This document shows positions 12,342-23,039 of a DNA stretch of 64,000 nt, piece after piece. Under the pieces are notes generated by a model. It searched no databases and had not been told where the DNA came from. It saw only the letters and a list, made by a program, of their open reading frames with translations. The position numbers and the translations under genes were made by a program. Positions within the stretch are counted from its first letter, which is position 1. Each line of letters opens with the position of its first letter. The stretch spans positions 38,431,470 to 38,495,469 of the forward strand of contig NC_089851.1 of the NCBI RefSeq assembly GCF_036373705.1, in the 5' to 3' direction. This DNA is from Amia ocellicauda (Eukaryota > Chordata > Actinopteri > Amiiformes > Amiidae).

Positions 12342-13690
12342 ATGTTAGGAAACACAAAAACCTCAATGTACTTCCATGGTGGAGGGGTGTCACGGGCCTG
12401 ACTGTAATAAGTTGGTTTTATGATTATTGTTTTGGCCTGAATCCCCCGTTTTATCATATACAGTTTGTAATTGACATTACGAGGGGAATGAAAAGGGCAA
12501 AGATTGTGTTTCATTATGTTTCATTCCATGTTCCTCTAATAAAAATGTTTGATCACACAAAAAAGTTGTTGATTATTCAGGTGAGAGAGAGACACACACT
12601 AGCAGTAAAAGTTTTTTCCAGTGGCTGTAAGAAACCATACCCCTTGGAAAAAATGGTGACCACTTCCTCATTCTGAGCAAATACACACTAGATTCACAAA
12701 AGTGTCTGAGTATGCAGGTTGGAGGGGGACACACTAGCAGTAAAAGTCTGGGCATTTTTGGAAAACTGCTGCTTGGGGAGTCAAAAAAATTTCCCCTGGC
12801 TGTAAGAAACTGTGCCCCTTGGGAAAAATGGTGACCTATCCTTAGTGACATCAAATACACACCAGAGTCACAAAAGTGGTCGAGTGTGCACTCAGATGGC
12901 AAATAATTGACCATTATAATCTCCTTAAAAGTTTCTGTTATTGCTTCACCAGTGTGTGTGATAGTTGTGAAAAGCTGTCATTAATTAAATTACTTACAAA
13001 TAAATAAGTAAATAAACATTTAGTACATTTCTAAATTAAATGAATATAAGCGAGAGTGCCTCAATGCGTTTGTTCTGGTCTGTGAAAAGTACACGTACAT
13101 CGTACAATACATAAATGTAATTACCTACATGAATTTGTTGCGTTAGTTTCTCTTTTTTAATTAGCAGAAACTTTTACCTTACACAAAATATATATTTCAC
13201 AGTAAGAGCAGATCAAATAACAGAATAACTTCAGTACTAAGAAGTGCAACTTTAACTATGCATATAAAGTTCAATAACCTATAGTAAGAGTACATATACT
13301 TACATCCTATAGTAAGTGTAACTAATGTATACACATCTCAAGAAACAATTTGAATATTTGCTGTTGTTTTTAAACAATCCATTCAGCATGTACAGTTGCA
13401 CAGAGACAGCTACGCGCCGTGCAGAAGTGCTCAACTTACTCCGTTTGCAGCAGTGCGCATGCGCTATTGACAGTGACGTGCTTTGCGCCGTGAGCGAGTG
13501 ATCACATGCTCCCGTAGGCAGAGAGCAGGGATGGCTCCTGGCGCATGCACATATCCATCAGGTCACATGAATCCTAGTGGTCACTGAATTCGTTGTAACA
13601 CCTGTTTATGTCCATAGGAAACTGCTTAGTCACCACCCACACTGCTTAATAATCAGATCAAATAATCAGATCAGCGGAGCCGGATCTTGA
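11520..13690. other. No gene recognised; diverged tandem duplication inside
   Basis: Mostly AT-rich DNA. It includes a (CT)n(AT)n microsatellite at about 12,301-12,341 and a GC-richer patch near 13,400-13,550. A stretch of about 150 bp is duplicated in tandem at roughly 12,580-12,715 and 12,727-12,880. Both copies carry CACACTAGCAGTAAAAG, a GGCTGTAAGAAAC string and AAAAATGGTGACC. The open frames crossing it have no domain. Confidence 0.6.
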
Positions 13691-13769
13691 TCTGCTTCAT
13701 ACCTTTTCATGATCCGGATCCAGTGAGCCCAGATCCGATCCATTTTCTGATCCTGTTAGTACAACCGGC

Positions 13770-14786
13770 CCCTGAAGTCAAATTATTCCTAAGGGAGTGG
13801 AACAGATTGGAGCTCAAAGACGGAATACTGTTCAGAAGAAGCACAGGCCGTGGAAAGGTAATTCATCAATTTGTTTTACCAGAGAAATACAGGGAGAGGG
13901 CCATCCAGGGTGCTCATGATGAGATTGGCTATCTTGGCTTTGAACGTGCTCTCACTCTTGCTCGTGCCCGATTCTGTTGGCCTAGAATGGCTCAGGCTGT
14001 TGAGGAGAGATGTCGCACTTGTGAGTGGTGCCCAGGAAAGCCTATCCAAAAAAGCAGCTCCGATGGAGAATATCCTTACAAGCTATCCTCTAGAACTGGT
14101 TTGTATGGACTACCTATCCCTTGAGCCTGACAACAGGGATACCAAGAATATTCTTGTAATCACAGATCATTTTATAAAATTTGCAGTAGCCATCCTAACC
14201 AAGAACCAAAAAGCTAGAACCATTGCCAAAGCACTATGGGAAATTTTTATTTTGAATTATGGGTTTCCTAGTCGCCTTCACAGCGATCAAGGAAGAGATT
14301 TTGAATCTCATACCATCAAGGAGTTGAGTGAGAACCACACCATACCATCCTCATGGAAACCCAGTCGAAAGGTTCAATAGAACACTTCTGAGTATGCTTG
14401 GAACTTTAGAGGAGAAAGATCAATTCCATTGGAGAGACTTTGTCAAACCACTTGTCCAGGCTTATATCTGCACGAGAAATGACACAACTGGCTACTCTCC
14501 ATATGAGCTAATGTTCAGTAGACAACCTGCATTGCCCATTAATCTTGTTCTTGGTGTTCAGCCCTAGAGGAATGGATGTAAGACACATTCAGAATATGTG
14601 AAATACCTCAGACAGCGACTACAAGAAAGCTATGAATTGGCCTCTGAAAATTCCAGGAAGATGGGAGAAAGGAACAAGACAAAGTTCGATGCAAATGTCT
14701 GTGCAGCCGAGCTTCTCCCAGGAGATCCTGTCTTGGTCCGGAATGTCAACTGTCAATTGTCAACATGTCAATTGTGCATGTTATGA
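13770..14786 (+). pseudogene. Gypsy integrase, frameshifted
   Basis: The zinc-binding N-terminus (AHDEIGYLGFERALTLAR, FCWPRMAQAVEERCRTCEWC) keeps the CxxC pair, but the usual GHLG reads GYLG, so one zinc-ligand histidine is gone. The core domain shows CMDYLSLEPD, then HSDQGRDFES, then NPVERFNRTLL, giving the expected D, D and E residues. It is spread over three frames, with shifts near 14,090 and 14,340. A C-terminal part (KYLRQRLQESYELA, then LLPGDPVLVRN) follows after a stop. An integrase normally joins element cDNA to host DNA. This copy cannot make one protein. Confidence 0.82.
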
Positions 14787-15275
14787 TGGAAAGGATATCT
14801 GATGGTCCGGTCTATGTCGTCAAGCAAGAGAAGGGTGGAGGCCCACATCACACTCTCCACAGAGATTTACTTCTGCCCTGCGGATTCCTACCTTTGGAGG
14901 AACTGCAAGATCTAGGAGATAGGAATAATCCTCCAAGGGAAAGGAAACTAAGATCGAGGAATAAGACCACAGGACCATAGCAATGTAAGCCTAATGATGA
15001 ACAAGCGTTGGATATGAGTGAGGACGAGGAAATCTACTTTCTGAGACCCATTCCACAAATTTCAACTGGCCGTCCTTTTATACAATACCAGCCAAATGAG
15101 GGCAGTAAGCCAGAGGATGTCACCCCTTAATGTATCTCAAGGAGTGAACAATGTGCTCCAGATGTTTTGAATCCCAGTTGTCCTAAAAATGAACGGGTCT
15201 TCTCTAAATCCTAAAAAAGTGGCTACATAAGAGTCATAGGGCATGAAGGGACTCATGTGATCTAGAGGGGGAGAG

Positions 15276-15833
15276 TGTAACCCAGGTTATTTTAACACTT
15301 TTTAGATAGTCCCTCATTAAGAATCCCTTTACATGTTTTGAGGGGAGTTAGAATTCATTGGCAACCCCTTGGGGGCGCAGCGTCGTTTTTTTTGATCAGC
15401 CGTTTTAGTTTTTTCTCTACTTAACTTGAGTGGTGAATACATGACTGTCACTGACTGATTGGTTAGAAATGATTATTATTAATAGATTAATTGTAACTAG
15501 CTACTAAAGTTTCCATAGTTAATTATCTGTGGAAAAGTGGTATTTTAATTTTGCTAGAATTATATATATATTTTCCCTTTGTTTTTCTACCAGAAATAAG
15601 TTATACACTTAAGAATCTTGACTGTTTTTTTGTGTACCCCCTATCCTACTGGAACTGTACAGCGATGCCTCTAGTCTTCTTGTCCACTACATGCTGACCA
15701 CCTACAGTGATTCTCTCATCGCTGGATGGACGATTGCCTGGTTGAACATTACTGCTAATGTGTGGTACATTTTTCAGGGACAGTTCAAAGAGATTTGTGT
15801 TGCTATTTTTTTTACTTTTTAAATTAGATCTCA

Positions 15834-15894
<61 letters not shown>

Positions 15895-16248
15895 GTTGTT
15901 GTTGTTGTTGTTATTTTACATATTGGCCAGTAGATTTATCTGTATATTTGCTTTGAGCAATTGAAATGAAATGTGATTAACCTTTTCTGAAATGTGAGTT
16001 TTAGTAATAGGAAAAAGGAAGTAATGAAATAAAAATGTATTTATTTAATGAAATTATCTAATGAAATAAGAATTGATTTATTTAATGAAATTATGTCTTT
16101 ACATAAAGCAACCTACAGAAAATATATTGTATTAGTCTTCCTTGGGGTGGATGTGGTTTATTTCTGTTGAATGATCCTGCCAGTCTCCTTAGGACCCAGA
16201 CCTAGATGAGTACCTCACCTTGCAGCCTTAAAGCAGTGGTGGGTTACA
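15276..16248 (+). repeat. 3' LTR of the Gypsy element, 973 bp
   Basis: It begins TGTAACCC and ends GGGTTACA, a perfect 8-bp terminal inverted repeat with the canonical TG...CA ends. It is preceded at once by a polypurine tract. A long (ATT)n run followed by (GTT)n at about 15,834-15,912 sits in its middle and inflates its length. There is no partner LTR in the window. Confidence 0.82.
15834..15912 (+). repeat. (ATT)n(GTT)n microsatellite inside the LTR
   Basis: About 20 ATT units followed by about six GTT units. It gives an artefact poly-Leu frame. Confidence 0.95.
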
Positions 16249-16513
16249 CTTCCATACTGTTCTTGTAACTCCCCAGTTAACACACAACATTGCCACAACA
16301 TTTATACCAAAAAAAGTGAATGTATTTCGTCACAGCACACTATTGCAGTTCCATGCAGTCCTTCCATTTTCTCATTGGAAATAGGTACATTTCAAAATAT
16401 CACTGTCCTGGTCACAAAAGCAAAGTTTGTGGGGAATAATAGCCATTTTTTATACATTTGAGGCATAAGCAATTAGGAAATAACACTTACTACCCAGGAA
16501 AAAAAATTGTGTT
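16249..16513. other. Spacer between two elements
   Basis: Short AT-rich spacer between the Gypsy LTR and the DD36E element. No feature is seen. Confidence 0.5.
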
Positions 16514-16515
16514 AC

Positions 16516-17735
16516 ACTCACCTAAAGGATTATTAGGAACACCACACTAATACTGTGTTTGACCCCCTTTCGCCTTCAGAACTGCCTTAATTCTACGTGG
16601 CATTGATTCAACAAGGTGCTGAAAGCATTCTTTAGAAATGTTGGCCCATATTGATAGGATAGCATCTTGCAGTTGATGGAGATTTGTGGGATGCACATCC
16701 AGGGCACGAAGCTCCCGTTCCACCACATCCCAAAGATGCTCTATTGGGTTGAGATCTGGTGACTGTGGGGGCCAGTTTAGTACAGTGAACTCATTGTCAT
16801 GTTCAAGAAACCAATTTGAAATGATTCGACCTTTGTGACATGGTGCATTATCCTGCTGGAAGTAGCCATCAGAGGATGGGTACATGGTGGTCATAAAGGG
16901 ATGGACATGGTCAGAAACAATGCTCAGGTAGGCCGTGGCATTTAAACGATGCCCAATTGGCACTAAGGGGCCTAAAGTGTGCCAAGAAAACATCCCCCAC
17001 ACCATTACACCACCACCACCAGCCTGCACAGTGGTAACAAGGCATGATGGATCCATGTTCTCATTCTGTTTACGCCAAATTCTGACTCCACCATCTGAAT
17101 GTCTCAACAGAAATCGAGACTCATCAGACCAGGCAACATTTTTCCAGTCTTCAACTGTCCAATTTTGGTGAGCTTGTGCAAATTGTAGCCTCTTTTTCCT
17201 ATTTGTAGTGGAGATGAGTGGTACCCGGTGGGGTCTTCTGCTGTTGTAGCCCATCCGCCTCAAGGTTGTACGTGTTGTGGCTTCACAAATGCTTTGCTGC
17301 ATACCTCGGTTGTAACGAGTGGTTATTTCAGTCAAAGTTGCTCTTCTATCAGCTTGAATCAGTCGGCCCATTCTCCTCTGACCTCTAGCATCAACAAGGC
17401 ATTTTCGCCCACAGGTCTGCCGCATACTGGATGTTTTTCCCTTTTCACACCATTCTTTGTAAACCCTAGAAATGGTTGTGCGTGAAAATCCCAGTAACTG
17501 AGCAGATTGTGAAATACTCAGACCGGCCCGTCTGGCACCAACAACCATGCCACGCTCAAAATTGCTTAAATCACCTTTCTTTCCCATTCAGACATTCAGT
17601 TTGGGGTTCAGGAGATTGTCTTGACCAGGACCACACCCCTAATTGCATTGAAGCAACTGCCATGTGATTGGTTGGTTAGATAATTGCATTAATGAGAAAT
17701 TGAACAGGTGTTCCTAATAATCCTTTAGGTGAGTG
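16516..17735 (-). mobile_element. Intact Tc1/mariner element, DD36E (Incomer-like)
   Basis: A 1,220-bp element with perfect 28-bp terminal inverted repeats: CACTCACCTAAAGGATTATT onward at 16,516-16,543, and its exact complement at 17,708-17,735. It is flanked on both sides by the TA target dinucleotide (16,514-16,515 and 17,736-17,737). One uninterrupted transposase frame fills the inside on the minus strand. Complete ends, both TAs and an intact frame mean this copy could be recent and possibly still mobile. The spacing of its catalytic residues fits the DD36E group described as Incomer rather than classical DD34E Tc1. Confidence 0.92.
16547..17587 (-). CDS. Tc1/mariner transposase, DD36E, full length 346 aa
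   Basis: Cut-and-paste DNA transposase. It starts MGKKGDLSNFERGMVVGARR, has two helix-turn-helix units in the first 120 residues (LLGFSRTTISRVYKEW in the first), then the catalytic core. The catalytic residues are visible: D in VAWSDESRF, D in FQQDNAPCH and E in NPIEHLWDV. I count 36 residues between the second D and the E. The C-terminus ends KAKGGQTQY. The length fits the roughly 340-aa family size. ATG at 17,587 is the natural start because it precedes the first helix and lies about 120 bp inside the right repeat. No stop or frameshift is seen. A closely related truncated copy lies at 29.2-30.1 kb. Confidence 0.92.
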   Translation of the reverse strand: MGKKGDLSNFERGMVVGARRAGLSISQSAQLLGFSRTTISRVYKEWCEKGKTSSMRQTCGRKCLVDARGQRRMGRLIQADRRATLTEITTRYNRGMQQSICEATTRTTLRRMGYNSRRPHRVPLISTTNRKKRLQFAQAHQNWTVEDWKNVAWSDESRFLLRHSDGGVRIWRKQNENMDPSCLVTTVQAGGGGVMVWGMFSWHTLGPLVPIGHRLNATAYLSIVSDHVHPFMTTMYPSSDGYFQQDNAPCHKGRIISNWFLEHDNEFTVLNWPPQSPDLNPIEHLWDVVERELRALDVHPTNLHQLQDAILSIWANISKECFQHLVESMPRRIKAVLKAKGGQTQY

Positions 17736-17737
17736 TA

Positions 17738-18240
17738 TATTGTGCTTTTTGGAAAGCCTGACAATCTTTTGATCATGGTTGGATTTCGAACATGGAAAAA
17801 CATAGCTAACCAGTATTATAAAGAATCCAGTTTCATAGAGTCAAAGCTGTGATTGCATTGTTTAACTTCCATAATCAATGGCTATACTACTACGCTTTTG
17901 GAATAGTGTGTTGCGGTTTGTAAGGAAACGCCAGGGGTGTGAGGGGCAGCGAATTGTGCAGGGCACAAAAATGGCCAGGGCCGGAGCTGCCTCTCTATCT
18001 GCGTGGTCACTCCACAACTTTCCCCCCACAGTGTCTCTGCATGTCCCTGATGTCTATAGTAATAATTAGCTGTAGTTTGTGTAGTTTATTTACACTTACA
18101 TGTTACAAAGGAGTTTTGTAATGGGGCGGGGGGTTAAAACTATTTATACTGCTTATATGGTGCTATTGCATTTGAATGAGGATATATTAAAACACTGAAG
18201 ACATTTTAAAAAATAAATCCATATTTTTATTGAATAAGAT
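17738..18240. other. No gene recognised
   Basis: Mixed-composition DNA with a GC-richer part near 17,930-18,050. The two overlapping open frames there have no known domain. Confidence 0.45.
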
Positions 18241-18251
18241 TAAATAATTGG

Positions 18252-18255
<4 letters not shown>

Positions 18256-18303
<48 letters not shown>
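18256..18303 (+). repeat. (TAA)n microsatellite
   Basis: About 15 AAT/TAA units close to the stop codon of the exon pair that follows on the minus strand. Confidence 0.95.
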
Positions 18304-18307
<4 letters not shown>

Positions 18308-18355
18308 GATTAATAAATAATTGGTCCCAGCAGTCCTCCTGAAGTCAGGGGACAC

Positions 18356-18903
18356 TCAGCACCTGGCTTTCTTGTGCACTGGCTCCAGGCTGACGTCTAC
18401 CTCCACCAGTGAAGCAGATCTCTTGCGCCCCCCAGAGAAGAAACTGTCCACCCTTATGCTGGTGGGGCTGGGAGGGCGGCCCTGGCCAGGCTGCAGGGTC
18501 CCTATTTGGGGCTTCAGGTCGGGAATGAGGGCAGCATTCTGTGTATAGCCCTCCTCCAATCGTCTCTCCTCCACCTGGAATGACACACAGCACTGAGACA
18601 AAGAGACATACATGGGTTACCACTGATCAACACTGCCCATCTTCCACTGCCCCACTGTACCTCTGCATTGACCATGGAGTCACAATGGCCACAGGAAGCA
18701 GCGTCCCCAGCCTCTGGGGCTGCAGTGCCAGATTGGCCCTGTGTGTTTTGATGAGGCCAGTCCCTCTTCAGGTTGATGCTGTGGGGGACCGATTCCCAGA
18801 AGACCTTGTTGACACGCTTGATTTTCTTGGAGTAAGTTATGGAGGCGTGGTAACCCTGCAGGCCAAGGCCATAGTATCCATCTCGACAGTGCTCTGCACA
18901 GTG
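18356..18903 (-). CDS. Two 3'-terminal exons of an unrecognised gene
   Basis: Exon A runs 18,903-18,661 and exon B runs 18,574-18,356, ending in TGA. Exon A follows a CCATTTCAG acceptor and ends GCAGAG before a GTACAG donor. Exon B follows GTCATTCCAG. Both are phase 0 and join to an open 153-residue C-terminus. Exon A has HCAEHCRDGYYGLGLQGYHA and later KRVNKVFWESVPHS. Exon B is basic and Ser/Pro-rich, with RPPSPTSIRVDSFF followed by GGRKRSAS and ending HKKARC. SIRVDSFF loosely resembles a PCNA-binding PIP box (Qxx-hxx-FF) but lacks the Gln. I do not recognise the protein. An LTR element starts 193 bp upstream and no earlier exon was found beyond it, so this may be a truncated gene or a captured fragment. 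Confidence 0.45.
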
Positions 18904-19096
18904 CTGAAATGGTTTTCAAACAAAATTAATTAATTTGCCTGAAGTTCTTTAAGAGTAACAGAACTCGTGCACTACAATGGCATCTTCTGTTGCAGATGAA
19001 ATTATACAAATGACATATGGGAAAATACAACACTTTGTCACCAGCTTACCTTATCCATTTTGCCAGAAATATTGAATATGTATTTTTGAAGACAAG

Positions 19097-19696
19097 TGTA
19101 AGAATCAAACTTGTAAGGAAGAACTGGTATTATGGTAAAAACAATCAATTACATTTGTTAATGAGAAAAATAATACAGATCACGGCACACAAGTACACCG
19201 GGTACAGCAAAGGCAAAACTGATACGCAGCCTTGATAGACAACTCAGCTTTTATGAGTTGAACCCCTGTCCAACTCCACCTTCCAGAGTGACCACCCCAC
19301 CCACCAGAGTAGCCAATGGCAGCTGCCTATTAGCATACAAAGTGAATGGAGACCTCACCCCGCTCTCCCACATTCCAGTGTAACGACTCTGGTTCCCACA
19401 CTCGTATCGCTCTCGGAGGTGATTAACTCACCACTCCCAACAGCATGCTAGATAGGCTGTCCCCTTACTCATCTTTATCAATAGCTTTTGATATGCTATT
19501 GACTGGTAGACAGAGTTCTCACCAACCTTTTATTACACTATTGATAGCAGAGACCCCCTTTCATCAGCCAACTGTGTCCACTCTCTGTGAATCAGCAGAC
19601 CACTCAAGAACATTTAGGCAGAATTGACTTGTCCTAAACTGTGGAATATTACCTGGGTGGATTTTACCCAGTTTCAGACAGTTTTTTTTCCCTACA
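19097..19696 (-). repeat. 3' LTR (leftward element)
   Basis: A 600-bp copy. TG...CA ends are present. It shares most of its sequence with the copy at 22,468, for example the shared string AGCCAATGGCAGCTGCCTAT. Small indels separate the two. Confidence 0.85.
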
Positions 19697-19699
19697 TAA

Positions 19700-20100
19700 T
19701 CCCCCCTTAAACCTGACCCACTAGTGAAACAAACAGAGAAAGGTTTACCAGTAGCGTTGTCCACTTTTCTGCTCACTTTCATTATAACTTGAATTGCAGT
19801 AATCGGTTGTCGCAGCTGTAGAGTATTTTCTGCGACTACCTTGCGCTCAGATTTCCCTGATGTAATTTCAGCTTCCAATTCATTAACCCTTTTTATGAGG
19901 GTCTCTGATTATTCACTATATTGCATGCATTCTTCATTCACTGTCCTTAATCTGCACTCCAGCTCTGCTTGTCCTTGTAACAGGGCTTGCAGTACATTAG
20001 CATGTCTTACTTTATCATTTCTGATCTTACATGCTACTTCTAGACAATTTAAGGGATCTGCTTTATCTGCAACCGATCCATAAGATCCTTCTTTGCAGTG
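19700..20100 (-). pseudogene. Coiled-coil coding remnant of the LTR element
   Basis: Read leftward from about 20,100, one frame runs for over 100 codons with a single TAA near 19,913. It includes EVACKIRNDKVRHANVLQAL, then QAELECRLRTVNEECMQY, and after the stop LIKRVNELEAEITSGKS. The leucine and charge spacing suggests a coiled coil. Its place just before the purine tract and 3' LTR is where the last gene of a retroelement would lie. I do not recognise the family. Confidence 0.4.
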
Positions 20101-20341
20101 CTTTGAAACATAATCAATGGTCCCAATGGTTCCTAGTATAACACTTTATACAACCTGCCTGGTGGTATATCTCGAAGACACAGGATAAATGTGGGATACC
20201 CTGCTGGTACTTTTTACATGCCCAGTTCCCCTAAAAACACATATCCCATTTACCCTGATAAAGTCAATCATTTAACAACTGCTATTGACAAACAGGTAAC
20301 ACACATACCACATACAACACAAATTCACCTATTGCTTATTC

Positions 20342-20890
20342 TTGCATAAGAACATAAGAAAGTGTACAAACGAGAGGAGGCCATTTGACCCATTGTGCTC
20401 GTTTGGTGTCCATTAATAACCAAGTGATCCAAGGATCCGATCCAGTCTATTTTTGAATGTTCCCAAATTGTCAGCTTCAACCACATCACTGGTTTCCACA
20501 TCACTTTATTCCAGATTGTGACGCCTCACTGTGTGAAGAAGTGTCTCCTGTTTTCCGTCTTGAATGCCTTGAAGCCCAATTTCCATTTGTGTCCCCGGGT
20601 GCGTGTGTCCCTGCTGATCTGGAAAAGCTCCTCTGGTTTGATGTGGTGGATGCCTTGAATCAAGTCCCCACGTAGTCTTCTCTGTTCCAAGGTGGAAAGC
20701 TTCAGTTCCCTCAGTCTCTCTGAGTAGGACATTCCTGCCTGTAGAGCAGCGATATCTTTCTTGAAGTGTGGAGCCCAGAACTGTACACAGTATCCAGATG
20801 AGGTCTAACAAGTGCATTGCACAGTCTGAACATTACTGCCCTTGTTCTCAATTCCACACTCTTGACAATATTCTCTAGCAACTCAGTCCC
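20342..20890 (-). mobile_element. CR1 3'-end fragment nested in the LTR element
   Basis: On the minus strand it reads YSERLRELKLSTLEQRRLRG, then DLIQGIHHIKPEELFQISRD and HTRGHK, matching the C-terminal region of the CR1 copy at 11,150-11,420. It ends at the left with the complement of the CTTTCTTATGTTCTTATG tail. It is truncated at its 5' end, as usual for LINE insertions, and broken by frameshifts. Confidence 0.8.
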
Positions 20891-21041
20891 TCAGACTCGT
20901 ATCGATAAACAGGTCATACATATTGTGGCTTTACAGGAGGATTCTCATGCCTAAGTCTTGAATACATGTCACAGATAGCGTGACAGCTCATTATTACAAT
21001 TGTGTTCTTTTTGACATTTTTTCTATTTATTGGTTTATTTA

Positions 21042-21505
21042 TGCCGTCGAGGCATGGACTCCACTAGACCTCTGAAGGTGTGCTGTGGTATCTGGCACCA
21101 AGATGTTAGCAGCAGATCCTTTAAGTCCTGTAAATTGCGAGGTGGGGCCTCCATGGATCGGACTTGTTTGTCCAGCACATCCCACAGATGCTCGATTGGA
21201 TTGAGATCTGGGGAATTTGGAGGCCAAATCAACACCTTGAACACGTGATTCATCAGACCAGGCCACCTTCTTCCATTGCTCTGTGGTCCAGTTCTGATGC
21301 TCACGTGCCCATTGTAGGCGCTTTCGGCAGTGGACAGGGGTCAGCATGGGCACCCTGACTGGTCTGCAGCTACTCATCAACTTTGAGGAAAAAATGTTCA
21401 CTTGCTGCCTAATATATCCCACCCACTGACAGGTGCCATGATAACGAGATTATCAGTGTTATTCACTTCACCTGTCAGTGGTCATAATGTTATGGCTGAT
21501 CGGTG
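21042..21505 (-). mobile_element. Tc1-type deletion derivative, copy A, nested
   Basis: The right end is a terminal repeat reading ATAATGTTATGGCTGATCGG then TG, followed by TA at 21,506. The left end is truncated. Minus-strand translation gives [20 protein letters not shown], then VAWSDES, and in another frame NSPDLNPIEHLWDVLDKQ and FRGLVESMPRR. The catalytic core between the first D and NSPDLNPIE is missing, so the second catalytic Asp is lost. The same join is present in the copy at 60.2 kb. Confidence 0.8.
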
Positions 21506-21509
21506 TATT

Positions 21510-22467
21510 GCTGTATACTGCATGGGTTGTGTTTTCACTAATTGCTTTATTACTGGCACGTGTGTTTTGTTATTCACTTTTACTTGAGCCAATCCCAGGG
21601 CAGGGAGGAGATTCGTCTAGAGCAGGGGGTGAGAGATTCAGCTCCTCGCCCGGGGCCAAGTTGGTGGAAGATTGGGAGAGCAAGAAGTGGGTGCACCCTG
21701 ACCATCCCCGTGGGTGCCTGTGGCAGCGGGGCAGAAGATGGGCAGCCCCAGGGTTCGGGAATCCCTGACCACACACTCGGGGCCTAGGGAACTGGCGGGG
21801 GAGAGCTGTGGACCCTGGAGCTACATGCCCCTGCCTTCTGCGCATTGGGACCCTGAGCTAGGAGACAGCGGCACAGTCGGAAAGTGAGACCATACTGATC
21901 AGCAGTAGTAGAATGAACTGGAAAGTGAGGGGGAGACTGTGGGGGTCTACGTGGGAACTGAGAATGGTGTTCCACATCCACGTAAAGACTGTATGCTTTG
22001 CAGTTGGAGAAGACAAGGCAGTGCTCCGATGTTGCAGCTAAGTAGACAAACAAATGGCATTATAGACTTGAAAAGTGTTAGTGGAACAGAAGTGGTTTAG
22101 ACGGCTGTGTTTTGAACCCCCTCCCCCTCTCCAAACAGTGTTATCTTTGTCCCCTCCTCTCCTGACTGCTTTCTTTTTACCAATCTAAACACACATAGCC
22201 TATCTTTCAATGTGTATTACAGTGTTTCTGTCCCTAATTTCTCCCTTAGCCCTGCAGGAAAAACCTTAGTGCTTTCAATGCTTAGTTCCCAAAACTCTTT
22301 CCCTACTTACAGATATAATAGGTATACTTACAGGATATTCTTCTTTAGATGCATGGTCCGGCAAATAAGGTGCTTTCCTGGAATGGCTTCTTATCTTGTA
22401 GCTTTAACTTCAGAGAAATCCAGTTCCAGATGTCTGCCCTTTTTGTCCGCTGCTGGCTTGCCAATTA
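21510..22467. other. Interior of the LTR element, unassigned
   Basis: A GC-rich stretch (about 21,590-21,960) and then AT-richer DNA up to the right LTR. Several frames are open on both strands but none has a recognisable domain. It may be the leader or gag region of the leftward element, or another insertion. Confidence 0.35.
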
Positions 22468-23039
22468 TGTAAGAATCAAACTTGTAAGGAAGAACTGGTA
22501 TTATGGTAAAAACAATCAATTACATTTATTAATGAGAAAATTATACAGATCACAGCATACAAGTACACCGGGTACAGCAAAGGCAAAACTGATATCCAGA
22601 CTTGATAGACAAGTCAGCTTTTATGAGTTGAACCCCTGTCCAATTACATTTCTAGAGTGACCACCCCACCCACCAGAGTAGCCAATGGCAGCTGCCTATT
22701 AGCATACAAAGTGAATGGAGACCTCACCCCGCTCTCCCACATTCCAGTGTAACGACTCTTGTTCCCACACTCGTATCGCTCTCGGAGGTGATTAACTCAC
22801 CACTCCCAACAGCATGCTAGATAGGCTGTCCCCTTACTCATCTTTATCAATAGCTTTTGATATGCTATTGATACAAGACTGGTAGACTTCTCACCAACCT
22901 TTTGTTATGCTATTGATATCAGAGACCCCCTTTCATCAGCCAACCGTGTCCACTCTCTGTGAATCAGCAGACCACATTTAGGCAGAATTGACTAAACTAT
23001 GGAATATTAACAGGTTGGATTTTACCCAGTTTCCCTACA
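22468..23039 (-). repeat. 5' LTR (leftward element)
   Basis: A 572-bp copy of the 19,097 LTR. It is directly flanked by CAAG at 23,040-23,043, and a TGG primer-site-like motif lies just inside it on the minus strand. Confidence 0.85.

Larger units (their letters stand above)
13750..16248 (+). mobile_element. Ty3/Gypsy LTR retrotransposon, 3' half
   Basis: A 5'-truncated element with an integrase region, a purine-rich tract and a 3' LTR. No reverse transcriptase, protease or gag is seen upstream and no 5' LTR was found. The polypurine tract AGAGGGGGAGAG (about 15,264-15,275) sits exactly before the LTR start. The integrase is split over several frames, with a stop near 14,565, so the element is dead. 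The right junction at 16,248/16,249 is clear from the LTR end. Confidence 0.8.
19097..23039 (-). mobile_element. LTR retrotransposon with target duplication, degraded and nested
   Basis: Two direct repeats of about 600 and 572 bp (19,097-19,696 and 22,468-23,039) begin TGTAAGAATC and end CCCTACA. The outer flanks are both CAAG (19,093-19,096 and 23,040-23,043), a 4-bp target-site duplication. The minus-strand reading has a primer-site-like TGGCAAGCC four bases inside the right LTR and a purine tract AAGGGGGGATTA just before the left LTR, so transcription is leftward. The interior has no recognisable pol. It holds a coiled-coil-like coding stretch near the left LTR and is interrupted by CR1 and Tc1 fragments. 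I cannot assign a superfamily. Confidence 0.82.

Noticed and set aside
12236-12914. Open frames of 92-126 aa on both strands
   Set aside because: They cross a CT/TA microsatellite and a tandem duplication, overlap each other and lack domains.
19564-19878. 104-aa minus-strand frame as a separate gene
   Set aside because: It spans the interior/LTR junction of the leftward element; only its first part continues the coiled-coil frame upstream, so it is retroelement sequence.
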